Assembly (NCBI GenBank): GCA_037176885.1 | Contig: JAWWNJ010000230.1 | Location: forward strand, 124,001 to 188,000 | Direction of reading: 5' to 3' | Source: Favolaschia claudopus | Lineage: Eukaryota; Basidiomycota; Agaricomycetes; Agaricales; Mycenaceae | Length of the DNA: 64,000 bases | Shown: positions 10,414 to 21,433 of the stretch, in pieces | How the letters are laid out: every line of letters starts with the position of its first letter | How positions within the stretch are numbered: the first letter of the stretch is position 1 | Notes under the pieces: generated by a model | Database searches by the model: none | What the model was told of the DNA's origin: nothing | The model's input: the letters and a program-made list of their open reading frames with translations, nothing else | Translations under genes and position numbers: made by a program

Positions 10414-11532
10414 TGTAATGGGAGCGGTGACCACTGACGTTTGCGTGACGTGTCATGAAGTAAGGAGATCACGTGTTTTTCTTCTTTTTTCTCTTCTGTG
10501 GGATCCGGTTTTGGGACGGCGCAGCTTTCTTTGATACTGTAGAGTTTCGTATGTCACGCGTCACAACGGCCGAAATTTACGAATTTTTTCTTGCCTGTCA
10601 CGGGTCACCCCAGGGATTTTCGAATGTCTTAAAATTGTCACAAAATCGGCGAAAATTGGGCAAAAATTGTTTTTTTTTTCTTATATTTTTTTCGGCCTAA
10701 TGAGGTACATTAAAATGTGTTAAAGATCGCTCAATTCGGGTAGTTTTCCCATTCCGGACGCTATTTTGCGTCATTTGCTCACGGAAACAGAGTAAAAGTA
10801 GTGTTTCTCTGGCTTTGGCTTTGGTACCAGGGCCAAAGCCAGGCCAAAACTTTGGCTTTCGTTGGCCTTTCGCCCGGCTTGCGAATTTTCGAAGCCAGGG
10901 CTAAGCCAGAAAGCCATGGCTTTTATTTCCTTTTTGGGAAGCACTTCGGCAGCCGTGCCGACTGCTCCGGACGTCTCTGGAGTACTGATGAGATGTTTTT
11001 ATCCCCTCTACAATCACTCATTCCACCACCAACGCCCACTACTGATTCATTTTGAGTTTTCTATAGCCAAGGGGTATCCAATCTTAAAATTTTCCATACA
11101 ACGTCGGAAAAGTGATTTAAGACCCTTCTGACCCCTCCCTGGCTACGTAATGCTGATGTAAGCTTGTCTAATACAGTAATTTATTGACAGCTTTCTCACG
11201 ATCCGAGGATACTTTTGCTCGAAAGTACCTGGTTTGGGAATATTTTGCCGCAAAAAAACGTAGCAAAATGATCCCTTGGTTTCTTGCTTCTTTCTGGCAG
11301 AAGATTTCCTTGGGTCGGGGAACTCGGCGGACGGTTAGTATTATGTAATATATTACATTTTTTTGCTCTTTTTTTCTTGACCCTCCCAAACGTGGTTTTG
11401 AAGCATTCTGCAACTTTGTCCAAAAAGTGAAATAAGAGTTCCAGGACCCACCCTCCCTCCCAAGGCTGTGTCTCGGCTTTTGCCGGTGAACACCCCTTGT
11501 CTATAGCTTATAAGTATGTGAGTATGTATATA
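10414..11532. other. Intergenic, no supported gene
   Basis: Upstream side of the AT-hook gene. Contains a T-rich run near 10470-10500, CACGTG-like and GTCACGCGTCAC palindromes, and a GGCTTTGG/CCAAAGCC inverted cluster near 10805-10915. No coding exon or element end could be supported. Confidence 0.4.
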
Positions 11533-12168
11533 CTGTAGCACTTTGTATGGGTGAAACAGACCCTCGAGCGTGACTGGAAACGCTACGCATGGAAACCAGA
11601 AACGGCCTCAGCGTTATGCGTGACATCATAGAATTTTGGAAACGGGCGGGCAAACACCGATAAAGTCTATTTCCAAACGTTGAACGGATTCTGGGCAATT
11701 TTTAGCTCTCGTTTATGCTTTCTTTGTATCCATAGCCCTTTTGATTGCATTTCTCCTGTTACGGGCTCCGTAATACACCTATTTTTTTTTTCATGAATAC
11801 TGCGCCGTGGCGCACGCTCAGACACCTAAACCAGCGACGGGTCCACCACAAGCCCTCTTCGAGCGACTAGTTAAACTACCTCGGCCAGCTTCTGGTACAC
11901 CTTCCCAGCACCTTGCCCGTGGTCTCCGATGGACCGTACCGGTTCTATCTTGACGAAGATTGTAGAGAGTGATTGAGTGCAGTGAGGAGGAAGAGGGTTA
12001 TAGCAGTAGATTCAGCTACGAGTAGATTTTACAGCCACAAACATGATAATTCGACATCTTTGTATGTCACGCAGTCCTCAGGGAAACCACCCGACCGTTA
12101 TGCGTTACCGTTGAAACGAAACAGGGCGGGCGTTACGCGTTACGTTTCACCCATACAAAGTGCTACAG
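11533..12168. mobile_element. TA-flanked MITE
   Basis: Ends CTGTAGCACTTTGTATGGGT and its complement ACCCATACAAAGTGCTACAG are bordered by TA at 11531-11532 and 12169-12170. It is 636 bp with no transposase frame. It contains the poly(T)/poly(A) segment shared with 7508-7563 in inverse orientation. A hairpin (GTGGGACTCG ... CGAGTCCCAC) lies just outside at 12184-12222. Confidence 0.8.
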
Positions 12169-12478
12169 TACAAGAACAGTGTGAGTGGGACTCGGCTATT
12201 TAAGCGAGTCCCACTGTTCGTGTGTGTCGCATCAGCTGGTATCAATTAGGGATCAATATTTGATCCAATCATCAAAACTCGGCATGTGAGCCCAAGAGGA
12301 GGGCGGACAGAAAAATGATGATATCATGCTCACAAAACTGGCGAGTGGGGGGGAGAGGGGGGTGACGGGGTTCGGTCCGACCTCCGCACACCGCAAATGC
12401 TGAGGCGAGATGTTTGGACAGTGTTTGGATGCTGACGCAATACTAACGGTGTCATCCTTTCTGCCGAACCCACCGAAG

Positions 12479-13218
12479 CACTGTGCGAAGTATTTGTCAT
12501 GAAATTCAAAACAATAATGAGGAATTTCAAGATTCCTGATGTTTTGTCATGAACCACATCATGAAATTCAAGATGCCTTTCACGATGCTCAGAAACTCAT
12601 TTTTACGATAGTTGTTGAGCATATAAATTCATGACAAAACATCATGAATTTCATCATGCAAGACTGTCGAATTTTTGCCAAGTCCACTAGCCAGGTTGTT
12701 GAGTAAATGTACTCAATATCCTACTCACACATCATCTACCCCTCCCTAATGCAAAGAGGGGTTGAAGAAGGTGACCAAAAGCTGGTAAAGTAATATCTGT
12801 ATTATGTAACGGGTTCAGTAGTCGGACTCACTCGATGTAGGTGCATATATGGCGTAACAAACACATGCTAATGAAGTCCATCTTGGCTGACTTGGATGTA
12901 TGCACTCGCCGTCCTGGCTAGGTAAAAACCATGCCGTCATGCGTTCGATTCTGCCCGGTGTCGATGTTTTGATTTTGTAATTTTGCTCCTTTTCGCCGCC
13001 GAAATCATGATGTTATCATCATGAATCCACAACAAAACATCATGAAAATAACGTCATGAATGTTCCCATAACCGTAATGAATTTCACGATGTACTTTCAT
13101 GATGTTGTGTCGTGAATTTCAAGAGCGCATCATGAATTTAGTGACAATTCATCGTGAACTTTCTAATGAATCGTCGTGAAAAACATGAGGGATTTCATGA
13201 TACTTTGACTGCACAGTG
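12479..13218. mobile_element. CACTA-type miniature element, copy 1
   Basis: Starts CACTGTGCGAAGTAT and ends with the related complement ATACTTTGACTGCACAGTG. A 3-bp direct repeat AAG borders it. CACTG-type ends and a 3-bp duplication are features of the CACTA superfamily. The interior is rich in CATGA/TCATG words. A second copy lies in reverse at 27352-27754. No transposase is encoded. Confidence 0.55.
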
Positions 13219-13232
13219 AAGGCGGAAGACTA

Positions 13233-13631
13233 TCAACTGGTGGGAGGGATGGTCATATGCTATTGCACATAACACGTGCCGAAGTTAATGGCTTTCCCTG
13301 AGCTGATTTTCTATCTTTGTTTATTTATGTGTCAAATCAACAATTTCTTGCTCTGTTTTAGTACCCTCACTGAAGGAACTCTGAGTTCTCAGGGACAAAG
13401 TCATAAGATAGTAGACCTATTTTTGAGGTACTCACCCACCTGAAATCCTGGTGACTGTGTTCCAAAAAAGGCAAACACTGCCAAATTAATGGTATTTTGA
13501 AGATTAATTTGTTCACCCACTGTGTGCCAAGTTTATATCATGAAAGTTGTAGCAGACACGCTGTAAATAAGCCCTCCGTCGCTCAAAGCTCCTTGACCAT
13601 CGAAATTTCTGGGAAAAAGCCCCGAATTCGA
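13233..13631. repeat. Relic of the MITE interior found at 34077-34602, inverted
   Basis: Reverse complement of about 34110-34530, with shared words such as GAAATTGTTGATTTGACACA and an obvious but imperfect match over about 400 bp. It lacks intact element ends. Confidence 0.65.
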
Positions 13632-13769
13632 TAATGCAGTTAAAGTCTATTTGTGCAGTTCAAGTCACGTTTTTGCGTCGAATATCAGTGCTTCAAGAGG
13701 TTTGAGTATACTGCGTAATAACGTCCCAAAACGGGTCGAGGGCCTCAAATAGCTCATTTTCTTATGACA

Positions 13770-14930
13770 GGGTTCCCTTTGGAATGGCATAAGAGTCTGG
13801 TCACGAGACTAGGTTTATTCCTTTGAAGGCCAGATCCCGAATCGGCCAAAACCCCCAATATCCCAGCGAAAACCCCGTCTTGGGATATCCTGATATCTTG
13901 CATCCTGATATTTTTTCTTGCCATCATCTTGGCTCATCTTGTTTCAAATCGCAGAATTCATGCATTTCAATATTGTTTTGGGCACTTTGAAAAATCGAGA
14001 ACACTGTATAGACTAAGATGGACAATGGCCGCAAACAGCCAGAGAAGAAAGGAAGCGTGAAATGCGCGTTTAAAATTTCGAGGCCTGACAAATAAGATAA
14101 AACAAGGCGGCTTTTGCGTTCGGCAAGGCCTCGGACCAGCCTAGGACATATGTTCGGCACGTACTGTAGTAAAATTCTGTGGCGAGGGTGTGTCGGGTTC
14201 AATTCGGGACCCAAGCCTCTCTTTTTTGCCTCCCTCCCGTACAAATATACTCCAGAAAGGTCCAGAATGCTAAATTTAAAACGCAATCAAAATCCAAGAT
14301 TTCCCAAGATATCCCAAGATATACTTGGTGTGACCAAAAGTAACCGGAATTTGGCTTTTTAGAGCGGAATTTCAAAACTCAAACAACTTCAAGTGATACA
14401 GGGCTCCTCTAAATCATTTTTTCTGCGACTTCCATGGTATGGGCATGGCATGCAATGTTTTGTTTTGAGTTGGTGATTTAATCTTTGAAAGTGGACCAAT
14501 TTGGAAATATTTGCGCTGTCTGAAGGGGAGATGCCGGAGTTTCGAGCCAGTAAGTACCTCAGAAGGGTCCTTAGTATCCCAATTAAATCCGATATTCAAG
14601 GTTGGGAGGTGTTTCCCGTTGTTCAGAGAGGGAGGCAACTCGGCACACCAATTTCCCGCCTCAAAGCATACATAAAAAGAATGTGTAATAATAGGACAAA
14701 GAGACCATGCAACCTTTTGCCTGCCTTGTATGCAATGGTATACGCTTATACACTGCCGATGGGGTCAGTTTGCCCAGCAGTCACCCACAAAATCTGGTTG
14801 AAAACACGCAATTTCCGATTCCGGTTACTTTTGGTCACACCGAGTATGGCACGATTTCTCTTGGGATATCTTGGATCCTCATAAAAATGTAGTCTCGTGA
14901 CCAGACTCTTATGCCATCCCAAAGGGAACG
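13770..14930. mobile_element. Inverted-repeat element with a nested MITE
   Basis: Arms of about 42 bp, GGGTTCCCTTTGGAATGGCA ... at the left and the near-complement at 14888-14930, enclose about 1.16 kb. Shorter CTTGGGATATC motifs repeat near both ends. The target duplication was not resolved. It contains the TA-flanked MITE at 14324-14844. Class unknown. Confidence 0.5.
14324..14844. mobile_element. TA-flanked MITE, 'CAAAAGTAACCG' family
   Basis: Ends CTTGGTGTGACCAAAAGTAA and complement TTACTTTTGGTCACACCGAG, bordered by TA (14322-14323, 14845-14846). It is 521 bp and non-coding. Same family as 1914-2799 and 34077-34602. Confidence 0.75.
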
Positions 14931-15055
14931 GGAACTTCTCCATTCCGAGGGTGATGGCAAAACGGTCGAGACTCCCTCGGCCGGGAAAACGCGTTTTCGG
15001 CACCCAGAAAAGCCTCGGCCCGAGTCGGAAATTCCGACTCGGAATGACCAGTAAT
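14922..15055 (+). repeat. Unclassified ~150-bp repeat ('AATGACCGATTTTT' family), copy
   Basis: Reads CTTCTCCATTCCGAGGGTGA, then GGCAAAACGGTC, a CCTCGGCCGGGAAAACGCG block and CACCCAGAAAAGCCTCGG, ending CGGAATGACC. Related copies are at 35539-35820 (tandem), 43287-43436 and 44305-44430. This copy has an extra GAGTCGGAAATTCCGACTC palindrome before the end. Confidence 0.7.
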
Positions 15056-15909
15056 ATACGCGGAGCTTGCTACCGGCTGATTTTCAATGTTGATTGCCGG
15101 ATTCCACTGCGTGCCGGCAAGTCGGCAACGTATTCCGATGTGGCTTCATGTTTTCTGTTGGACTACAACGGAGCCAGCGGATTCCATTGGAATCCGGTGA
15201 GGAAGATTTCCGGCGGAACTCCAGCGGATTCCGCTGCCATCCACCGAAACTGCTTAACACTTTATCTTCCGAAGGTTTTTTCAACTCGACGACAATATTG
15301 AATGTCGATCAAACAATGTTGTTGCATTCGGGGAGTTCAAATTGACCCAGAACATACCTGTGGAGGATGTCATTCAACCGGTTGTGTTCAGAAAATTTAT
15401 GTTGATGAATTTGGTGTATAGAATCATTTGCTATAGCTATATTGATGGTTTAGGTGGTCATGAAGCACGACTGAAGGCTCTAAGGGAGCTCGAAGCTGTT
15501 TATAAGTTTCAACTCGAAAGGATGATCGCAAATTCAAATTGGGCGGATAGTACTGACTTGATTCAATTTCAGTAGCTCAAGACTTGGGCATTCAATCGGA
15601 TTGCCTCTGGATCTCATTGCACAAGTATCGTACAATGCAATAATATTTCATTGAATTTCACCCAAATGACCCTTTGGCTCTTGAAATTATTTTCTAGATC
15701 CTGACTTCCACTGAAATCCAGCGCATTCCAACGGATCCCATCGGCAGGACCGCGGAGCAACGGCCTTGGACGCCGCCGGTGGGAAACACTGCCTAACAAC
15801 GTCCGCCAGCATCCGCCAGCATCCGCCAGTGTCCAGCGTTGTCCAACGTTGTCCGCCAGCGGACTTTCCAGCGGAGGGCATATTACTCGAATGACCGATT
15901 TTTCCAGTT
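15056..15909. other. Short-repeat region, no supported gene
   Basis: Repeated GCCAGCGGATTCC-like words near 15170-15240 and 15700-15740. A short minisatellite lies at about 15803-15866, with a unit near ATCCGCCAGC. Near 15888-15901 the motif GAATGACCGATTTTT abuts the edge of the right copy of the large inverted duplication. Short frames (for example 15342-15575) match nothing I know. Confidence 0.4.
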
Positions 15910-18153
15910 TTGGGCGATGAGAAATGACACGTTGGCTCTTGTGTGCCCAGGCTTGCCATGCTTCCCCCCACCAAAACGAACCAAGGTTACCCGGTACACC
16001 AGTCTAATATACCCTAAGAACATGCGGTTAGATCTGTGCCTATCTGACCCCAAAGGCCTGTCAATGCTATGAAAAAATGCAGCACCATCGAAGCCAGAAT
16101 CAGGGTCACTTAACACCGAGCCTCCTTCATTCGATCTTAACCCAGAATGCTGTGGGGTTCCTGAAGGAGCTGAATTTTCTTCCTCGATGGGCCCAACCGC
16201 TATGGCTTCGGCAGAGAAACGAGTCAGAATTGAAAAGGAAGCTTGATGCTCTCCTGTCATCGCAGCATGAAAAGCATTCCGCGAATTGGAGAATCGACAG
16301 ATGCTCGCAGCAGGTTACGTGTGGGACTCCATCTCCGAATCGTGGACTCATACCATTCGTACACACTGGCAAACATCGAAGAAACAGAGACATGCAAACT
16401 CTGAGATACTCCATCCAAGGCGTCAGCTGCCAGTTGCAAAGTACCCCATTCGAAGTGGGCATCATGGACAGCGGCGCCAGCAAAAACTTCCTCTCAGGAG
16501 CCAACTTCCCCCATGAGTTTCTTGTTTGAGGAGGCTTGGCACAGGACGAAAGGCTAGGAGAGGTCGGATATGGTGGGGGACCTGACTTCATGTCACGCCG
16601 CAATTTTTGGAATTTTGACCTGGAACTTACAGCAGTTTGCAGATGTAATGACACCTCCCATAAAGAAAGCATTCTAAACACGCTATGTTCTTGACCTTAT
16701 AGCTCGGTCAATTCTGGTCCGATCGGCTCGGTTCTAGTATCATTCGAAAGCCCTTAAGCAGGGCTTTCTAGTCTGTATTTGTTGGCGCCTGTCAACCAGG
16801 ACCTCGGTTTTTGATGTGACATGTCACACTTCTCACGTCCGGATTGGGACGCAAGGCTTCGTTTGGCCCCCTTTTGTGAGTCTGTGCGCATATGTGCAGT
16901 TTTGAGACAATTGAATAGCCTAGGAAAGGTAGTGGCCGCTTACCCTGACAGTAGACATACAAAAACGACGGAGTTTTCAACGAGGTATCAAAATTGGTTG
17001 AATTCACACTTCCTATCAATATTCGAGTCCTGAGCCCATAAAAATTAGTGGTGCATGGTTTAATAGTGCCCCTGCAATGGTTTATGGATTTAAAATGCCT
17101 GTAGGTCTGGGGAGATAGCAAGATCGTCCGAATTTGGGCGTGGGACTATCTGCACGTGCCATCAAAGTTGTCACAAAATCCGAGGTCCCATTTGACAGGT
17201 GCCAACAAAATCAGACTCTATATAAAAAGATATATCGACTATCATATATCTCATAGAGTCTGACTGCGGGAGACTAAGGGCTTTCATGCCATACACAAAG
17301 CACCCTCACAATTTCGTTGATACTGTTCACCATTTTCCAGTGATAAGCCAGGGTAACCACATTAGAACGAGCAGAACTCAATCAGATCTGATCACAATCA
17401 TATGAATCTAGACAATCCTTGAAGTTATGACACAGGCAACGAGGTCTGAAAAATCAAAATGCAAGGCAAGCACACTCCTGTGGCGGGAAAATGAAACTCA
17501 CATCGACGGATCAAACTTGAATGCAAGCCATTTGTTCTCATTATTTTTAAAAGGTGAGATTGCAGACCTGTTTGCCTCCCATTTCTGCTTGATGTAGCAA
17601 TTTAGATAGTCTCGTTCCCAGAAGTTATAGCGCAGAACCCGCAGAGCACTCGCTGCGCTCGCGCATTCACCCAAAAGGGAATTGTCGAGATGTTACAATG
17701 TCAGCGAGGCAGAATGATTGAAAAATTTGATCGCGGGTTACTGCGCTATAACGTCTGGTGCATTTGAGCCGCGGAAGTTGCGCATGCGTCACGCTGTCAA
17801 TCCCTCCCGCCAAAAGCGTGACATTTGGGCTTGGGTGCAAACCCCGAATTGTACAAGAGTGAAGCTATACCTGAGCCTCAAAATATGCCCAGAAATTTCC
17901 CCTGTCTCCCCGCTACGCAATCCCTCATTTATGGTTTTTTTCTGGGAGTTCCCTTTCCCCAAGCTGATGACTTCGGCCAAATTTTAGCCCCAAAAAAATA
18001 AGTTAGAGCTGATATAGTTCTCGATATGCTTCTGCAACACCTCCTACAACATTTTGTATCCCGCAGTGCGCTGGTTGAGGTGCAAACTTTTGGGAGGTAA
18101 CGGATGTGACAACTGTTACATTTGTGACGAGTGTCACCATGCGCAAGTTCTAC
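15910..18153. repeat. Right copy of the large inverted duplication (no hAT insertion)
   Basis: Reverse complement of 4568-7507 without the 684-bp hAT-type element; the target site is single and unoccupied. The near identity implies a recent duplication or ongoing gene conversion. Just outside its right edge, the stretch near 18140-18190 resembles an internal segment of the same repeat (4918-4975), so the parent repeat may be longer. Confidence 0.85.
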
Positions 18154-18339
18154 GGCTCAAAGCGCCCTGATTTTACGGCGTAATTTCACGCGCCGAACAG
18201 CTGTTGGTAGGATATTGAGATATTGAGATTCGCGTATTTCGCTACAAATTTGGTATGGCTGGATGCGCCTCGCAAAACGGTGAATTTTGGTTATGGTCTC
18301 AAAGGAATCCACTCGGAATTGAGGGAGGAATAAATCATA

Positions 18340-18825
18340 TACTGTAGCGCCTCAAAATTCTATCAAAATGCGGCTGTGCCAATATATTTGCAAACTGCAA
18401 TAAACCCTCTCTTTGCATGGGTTTGAGCAATAAACACTTCCTTGGTCAATCTGACCATGGCACGGGATGGTCCGACTGTGGGGGCGCAGTCAGGCTGACC
18501 GCGCCGCCACAGCCGGTTTGACCGCCGACACGGCTGATCTGACTGTGGTTTACGAGCTTGTAAAAACACGGGATTTATGGGTAGTTATAGGCAGTATAGA
18601 CTTTATGGTGTGATATTGTGTATTAGACTCAACAGAATAAAGACTTGTAGCAACATATGACAGGAACAGCCAGATTGACTGTGTTGAGAATGACTGTGCG
18701 GCGCACAGTCGGCATGACCGTGGCAGGCCACGGTCAAAATTTAGGCGGTCAGAATAACCGCGCGAAAAATCAAATAACCGCGGCGCGGTCATACCGGCTG
18801 TGACTTCTCTCTACAGTGGTAGGTT
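18340..18825. repeat. Degraded inverted-repeat element rich in GACCGCG words
   Basis: The right edge, AACCGCGGCGCGGTCATACC followed by GGCTGTGACTTCTCTCTACAGTGG, is the complement of a motif at 63150-63200, so both are ends of one family. The left edge near 18343 (TACTGTAGCGCC) is less certain. The interior has many GACCGTGG/CCACGGTC palindromes. No coding content. The neighbouring stretch 18826-19173 has minus-strand frames that I could not assign. Confidence 0.4.
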
Positions 18826-19173
18826 TTGTCTGGGGTCCACTGTGAACTGCCTCCGAAACGGGAAAGGCAGTTGAAAAACTACCGTGTTTCTTTTCCGAGA
18901 CCTCAGTTAATGGTTCTGCTGAAAATAAACCACCTGCAACTTGCTTGCTCCATTGCATTTCTGAGTGAGTGTGTGAATCCTGACAAGGCAGTTTTCTGGT
19001 TGAACCTGCCAGTGTTTTCTTCGATGTTGAACGTTGAACCTCCACTGGTTTGAAACATGGGACAAGGTGATAGTCGAAGACTCAAATGTGGCTTTTCACC
19101 GATATTATATCCGACTCCGTTCGGTGCCCTTGTCTGCCACAGTTTTGGCAGCCATAGAATTCTAATGTGCCTA

Positions 19174-19545
19174 CAGTGGCGGCAAAATCTGATGTCACCC
19201 CCCAAAAAAGGAAATTTTCATCAAACCGCCTCTAATCTGCCCCTTGCCATCGCCGTCTGGGGGCGACAAGGGCACAGATCCATTGGCAAGGCAAATGCAC
19301 TGCCTGTGGAAGCACGATTGAGAAAGATAGGTCCATTCATTGAGGAGAACTGGGCCAAAGATGGTTGGAAAGTCTTGCCCAAAAAGTGTCAATTTTCGAG
19401 GTATCCTAAGATGGAAAAAGGTGCATGTGTTTCAAATGTATGTTGAATGCACTCTGAAAGGTTCGACCACAGAAAAGAGAAGAAAACGGGTTGAATTCAT
19501 GAGAATTTCCTTTTTTGGGGGTGACATCAGATTTTGCCGCCACTG
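19174..19545. mobile_element. TA-flanked MITE
   Basis: Ends CAGTGGCGGCAAAATCTGAT and its complement ATCAGATTTTGCCGCCACTG continue into a longer inverted repeat through a C-run/G-run and AAAAAAGGAAATT. TA lies at 19172-19173 and 19546-19547. It is 372 bp and non-coding. Confidence 0.85.
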
Positions 19546-21433
19546 TAGTATCACTCCACTATGGAAAGCCGGAGCACATCGTTGATGGCCGGCGCTTACC
19601 CGATTAGGTAGTAAGACCCAGAGGACCATACCGTGGTCACATCAAGGTAACTTGTCACATGACATTCGTAAAACTTCGGTGCAAGAGGTAGGCGGCAATG
19701 TCCGATCGCACACAGACCTCATTGACAGGGCATCTCAATTAGGAAGGTGGCGCTGATGGACTACTTTTGACGGGCGAAACAAAAACTTCTGTTCATGAGG
19801 GCTCTTTTAGCTCGAATGTCTCCAATAGGAAGCTCCGACTGCGTCGGAAGACACCTTGCTTGAGATAAAAAAAATGATTTATTGTATCAAGGTACATGCT
19901 TTCGGCATATATTAAAGAAAGTTCTCTGCTTTCTGCTAGTAAAACCGCTACTACTAGTAGTGCTAGCCTGTGGAAACAGGGACTTCTATCTCGAACTAGG
20001 GTTGAGCCTCGGCCGTTGTGTACGTACTTGCTATAGTCTGCGTGAATTCGATTGGCGTAGAAAGAGGAATTCGCGAACTAGAACAGGCGCGGGCTGAAAA
20101 TAATGTGAAACATATCAGTGTCGGAGCCACATAGAAAATTCCTAGAGTCCAGGACCTAGACAGCTGAAAATATTTGAAAAAGAAGTAGGTGCAGTTCTCC
20201 ATCTTGTCTGGAAATTTACCTTTTCAGTCACCGAATTTTCGCATCCTTGATATTGAATTTGCAATCGCAAACTTGGTATGGGGTCCAAGTGTACATCCCA
20301 GCTCTGGTTTAGTTTCTGATAAACAATATGAGCTTTCTCACATCTTTGCATTGAGATAATTCACTTAGCTGACTCAACGCGGAGAATACTGAATGTAACG
20401 ACCAAGGGGGCTAAAACCCTTCGATCCAGCCACGGGGGGCGCAGGTGCGCAGAATGACGGGATTCATTCACATTGCCTGTATCATCATTGGGTAGTCTGC
20501 GAGGGATGGACGGTCCTCCCTGGAAGTAAAAAGATTGGCCAATGAACCAAGTCAGTTGTATCGTTAGCCAGGCCAGTTTAATTCCTGCAACACAGATGTG
20601 CTGCCTATTTTGAGTCCGGGGGCCTGATATCAGCGCTTTTTGACAGCGAGTTCCCAGTTCCACAAGAAAATCGAGTCGATGCATTCAACCACGAGCGGAC
20701 CCGGAAATTTTTCAGCACAGCGACCAGCCGACTGCCGTTGACAGCAGATCCAATGGTCGATGTGCGTTGAAAGTTGATACAACGAGAATACTGCTTCGAG
20801 ATTGAGACTAAGTGGAGTGCAACCGCTTGCGGAAATTCGCCGACTCGGGAAACGTGGATCTCTTTGAATTGTTGTTGATACAGAGTACAGACTGTAGACG
20901 CGGATGTAGCAGTGCTAGTGCAAGATAATGCTATGTTAGGTGGAAATATTCCCTCCACTGGCACTGGAGAACTTGGAAGTTGACGGTGATGCGATGGTTG
21001 GGTGGTGGTGGAAGTTCGAGTGTCGATGGCATCAATGTTTGGGAGCCTTTGAAAAGCTGTGCCTTCGGGGGAAAACGGGCATCAATGGGTTGCATCCGAT
21101 GTGCTGCTTAGCTAATTATGAGGTTGGAGAGACCTTGTCAAGCAAGGTAATATTTTGCCTACCCTCCCATTTTTTATATGCACTCTGTCGTTCTGTCGCT
21201 TCAGAATTATCTGTTATCTTCTCAAACCTGCACAACGAAGGGATTGATCTTTTGATGCGTGAGGTAGTTGTGATGACGAGGCATGGCTTTTCTTCGCCGA
21301 AACTTACAATTCCACGTGAAAATGGCCTTACAGCCGATGGGTCCGCCCTCCCGCAGCGGTCCGGTGATCCGGACCCTCCTCCTCCTCATATGCACAGCAT
21401 GTCAAAACTTTTGGAGGTTGATGACTTCTCATA
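19546..21433. other. Unassigned region with weak coding signal
   Basis: Frames such as 20940-21434 (+) and 20605-20964 (-) are open, but their products match nothing I recognise. A plausible 5' splice site (AAG then GTAATA) and acceptor (TCGCTTCAG) occur near 21146 and 21208, but splicing does not extend a convincing frame. The gag-like relic resumes at 24604 beyond the transposon, so part of this could be its 5' region. Confidence 0.3.

Noticed and set aside
9409..10418. Plus-strand overlapping frames of 81-109 residues across the 121-bp array
   Set aside because: They are shifted copies of each other because 121 is not a multiple of three. The minus strand has a complete spliced gene with constant phase, so these are shadows.
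12920..12960. GCGTTCGATTCTGC as a tRNA-like B box
   Set aside because: No matching A box or stem structure, and the surrounding sequence is the interior of a CACTA-type miniature element.
16400..16529. DSGAS motif resembling a retroviral-type protease active site
   Set aside because: Short motif in an unsupported frame, with no gag, reverse transcriptase or LTR nearby; probably chance.
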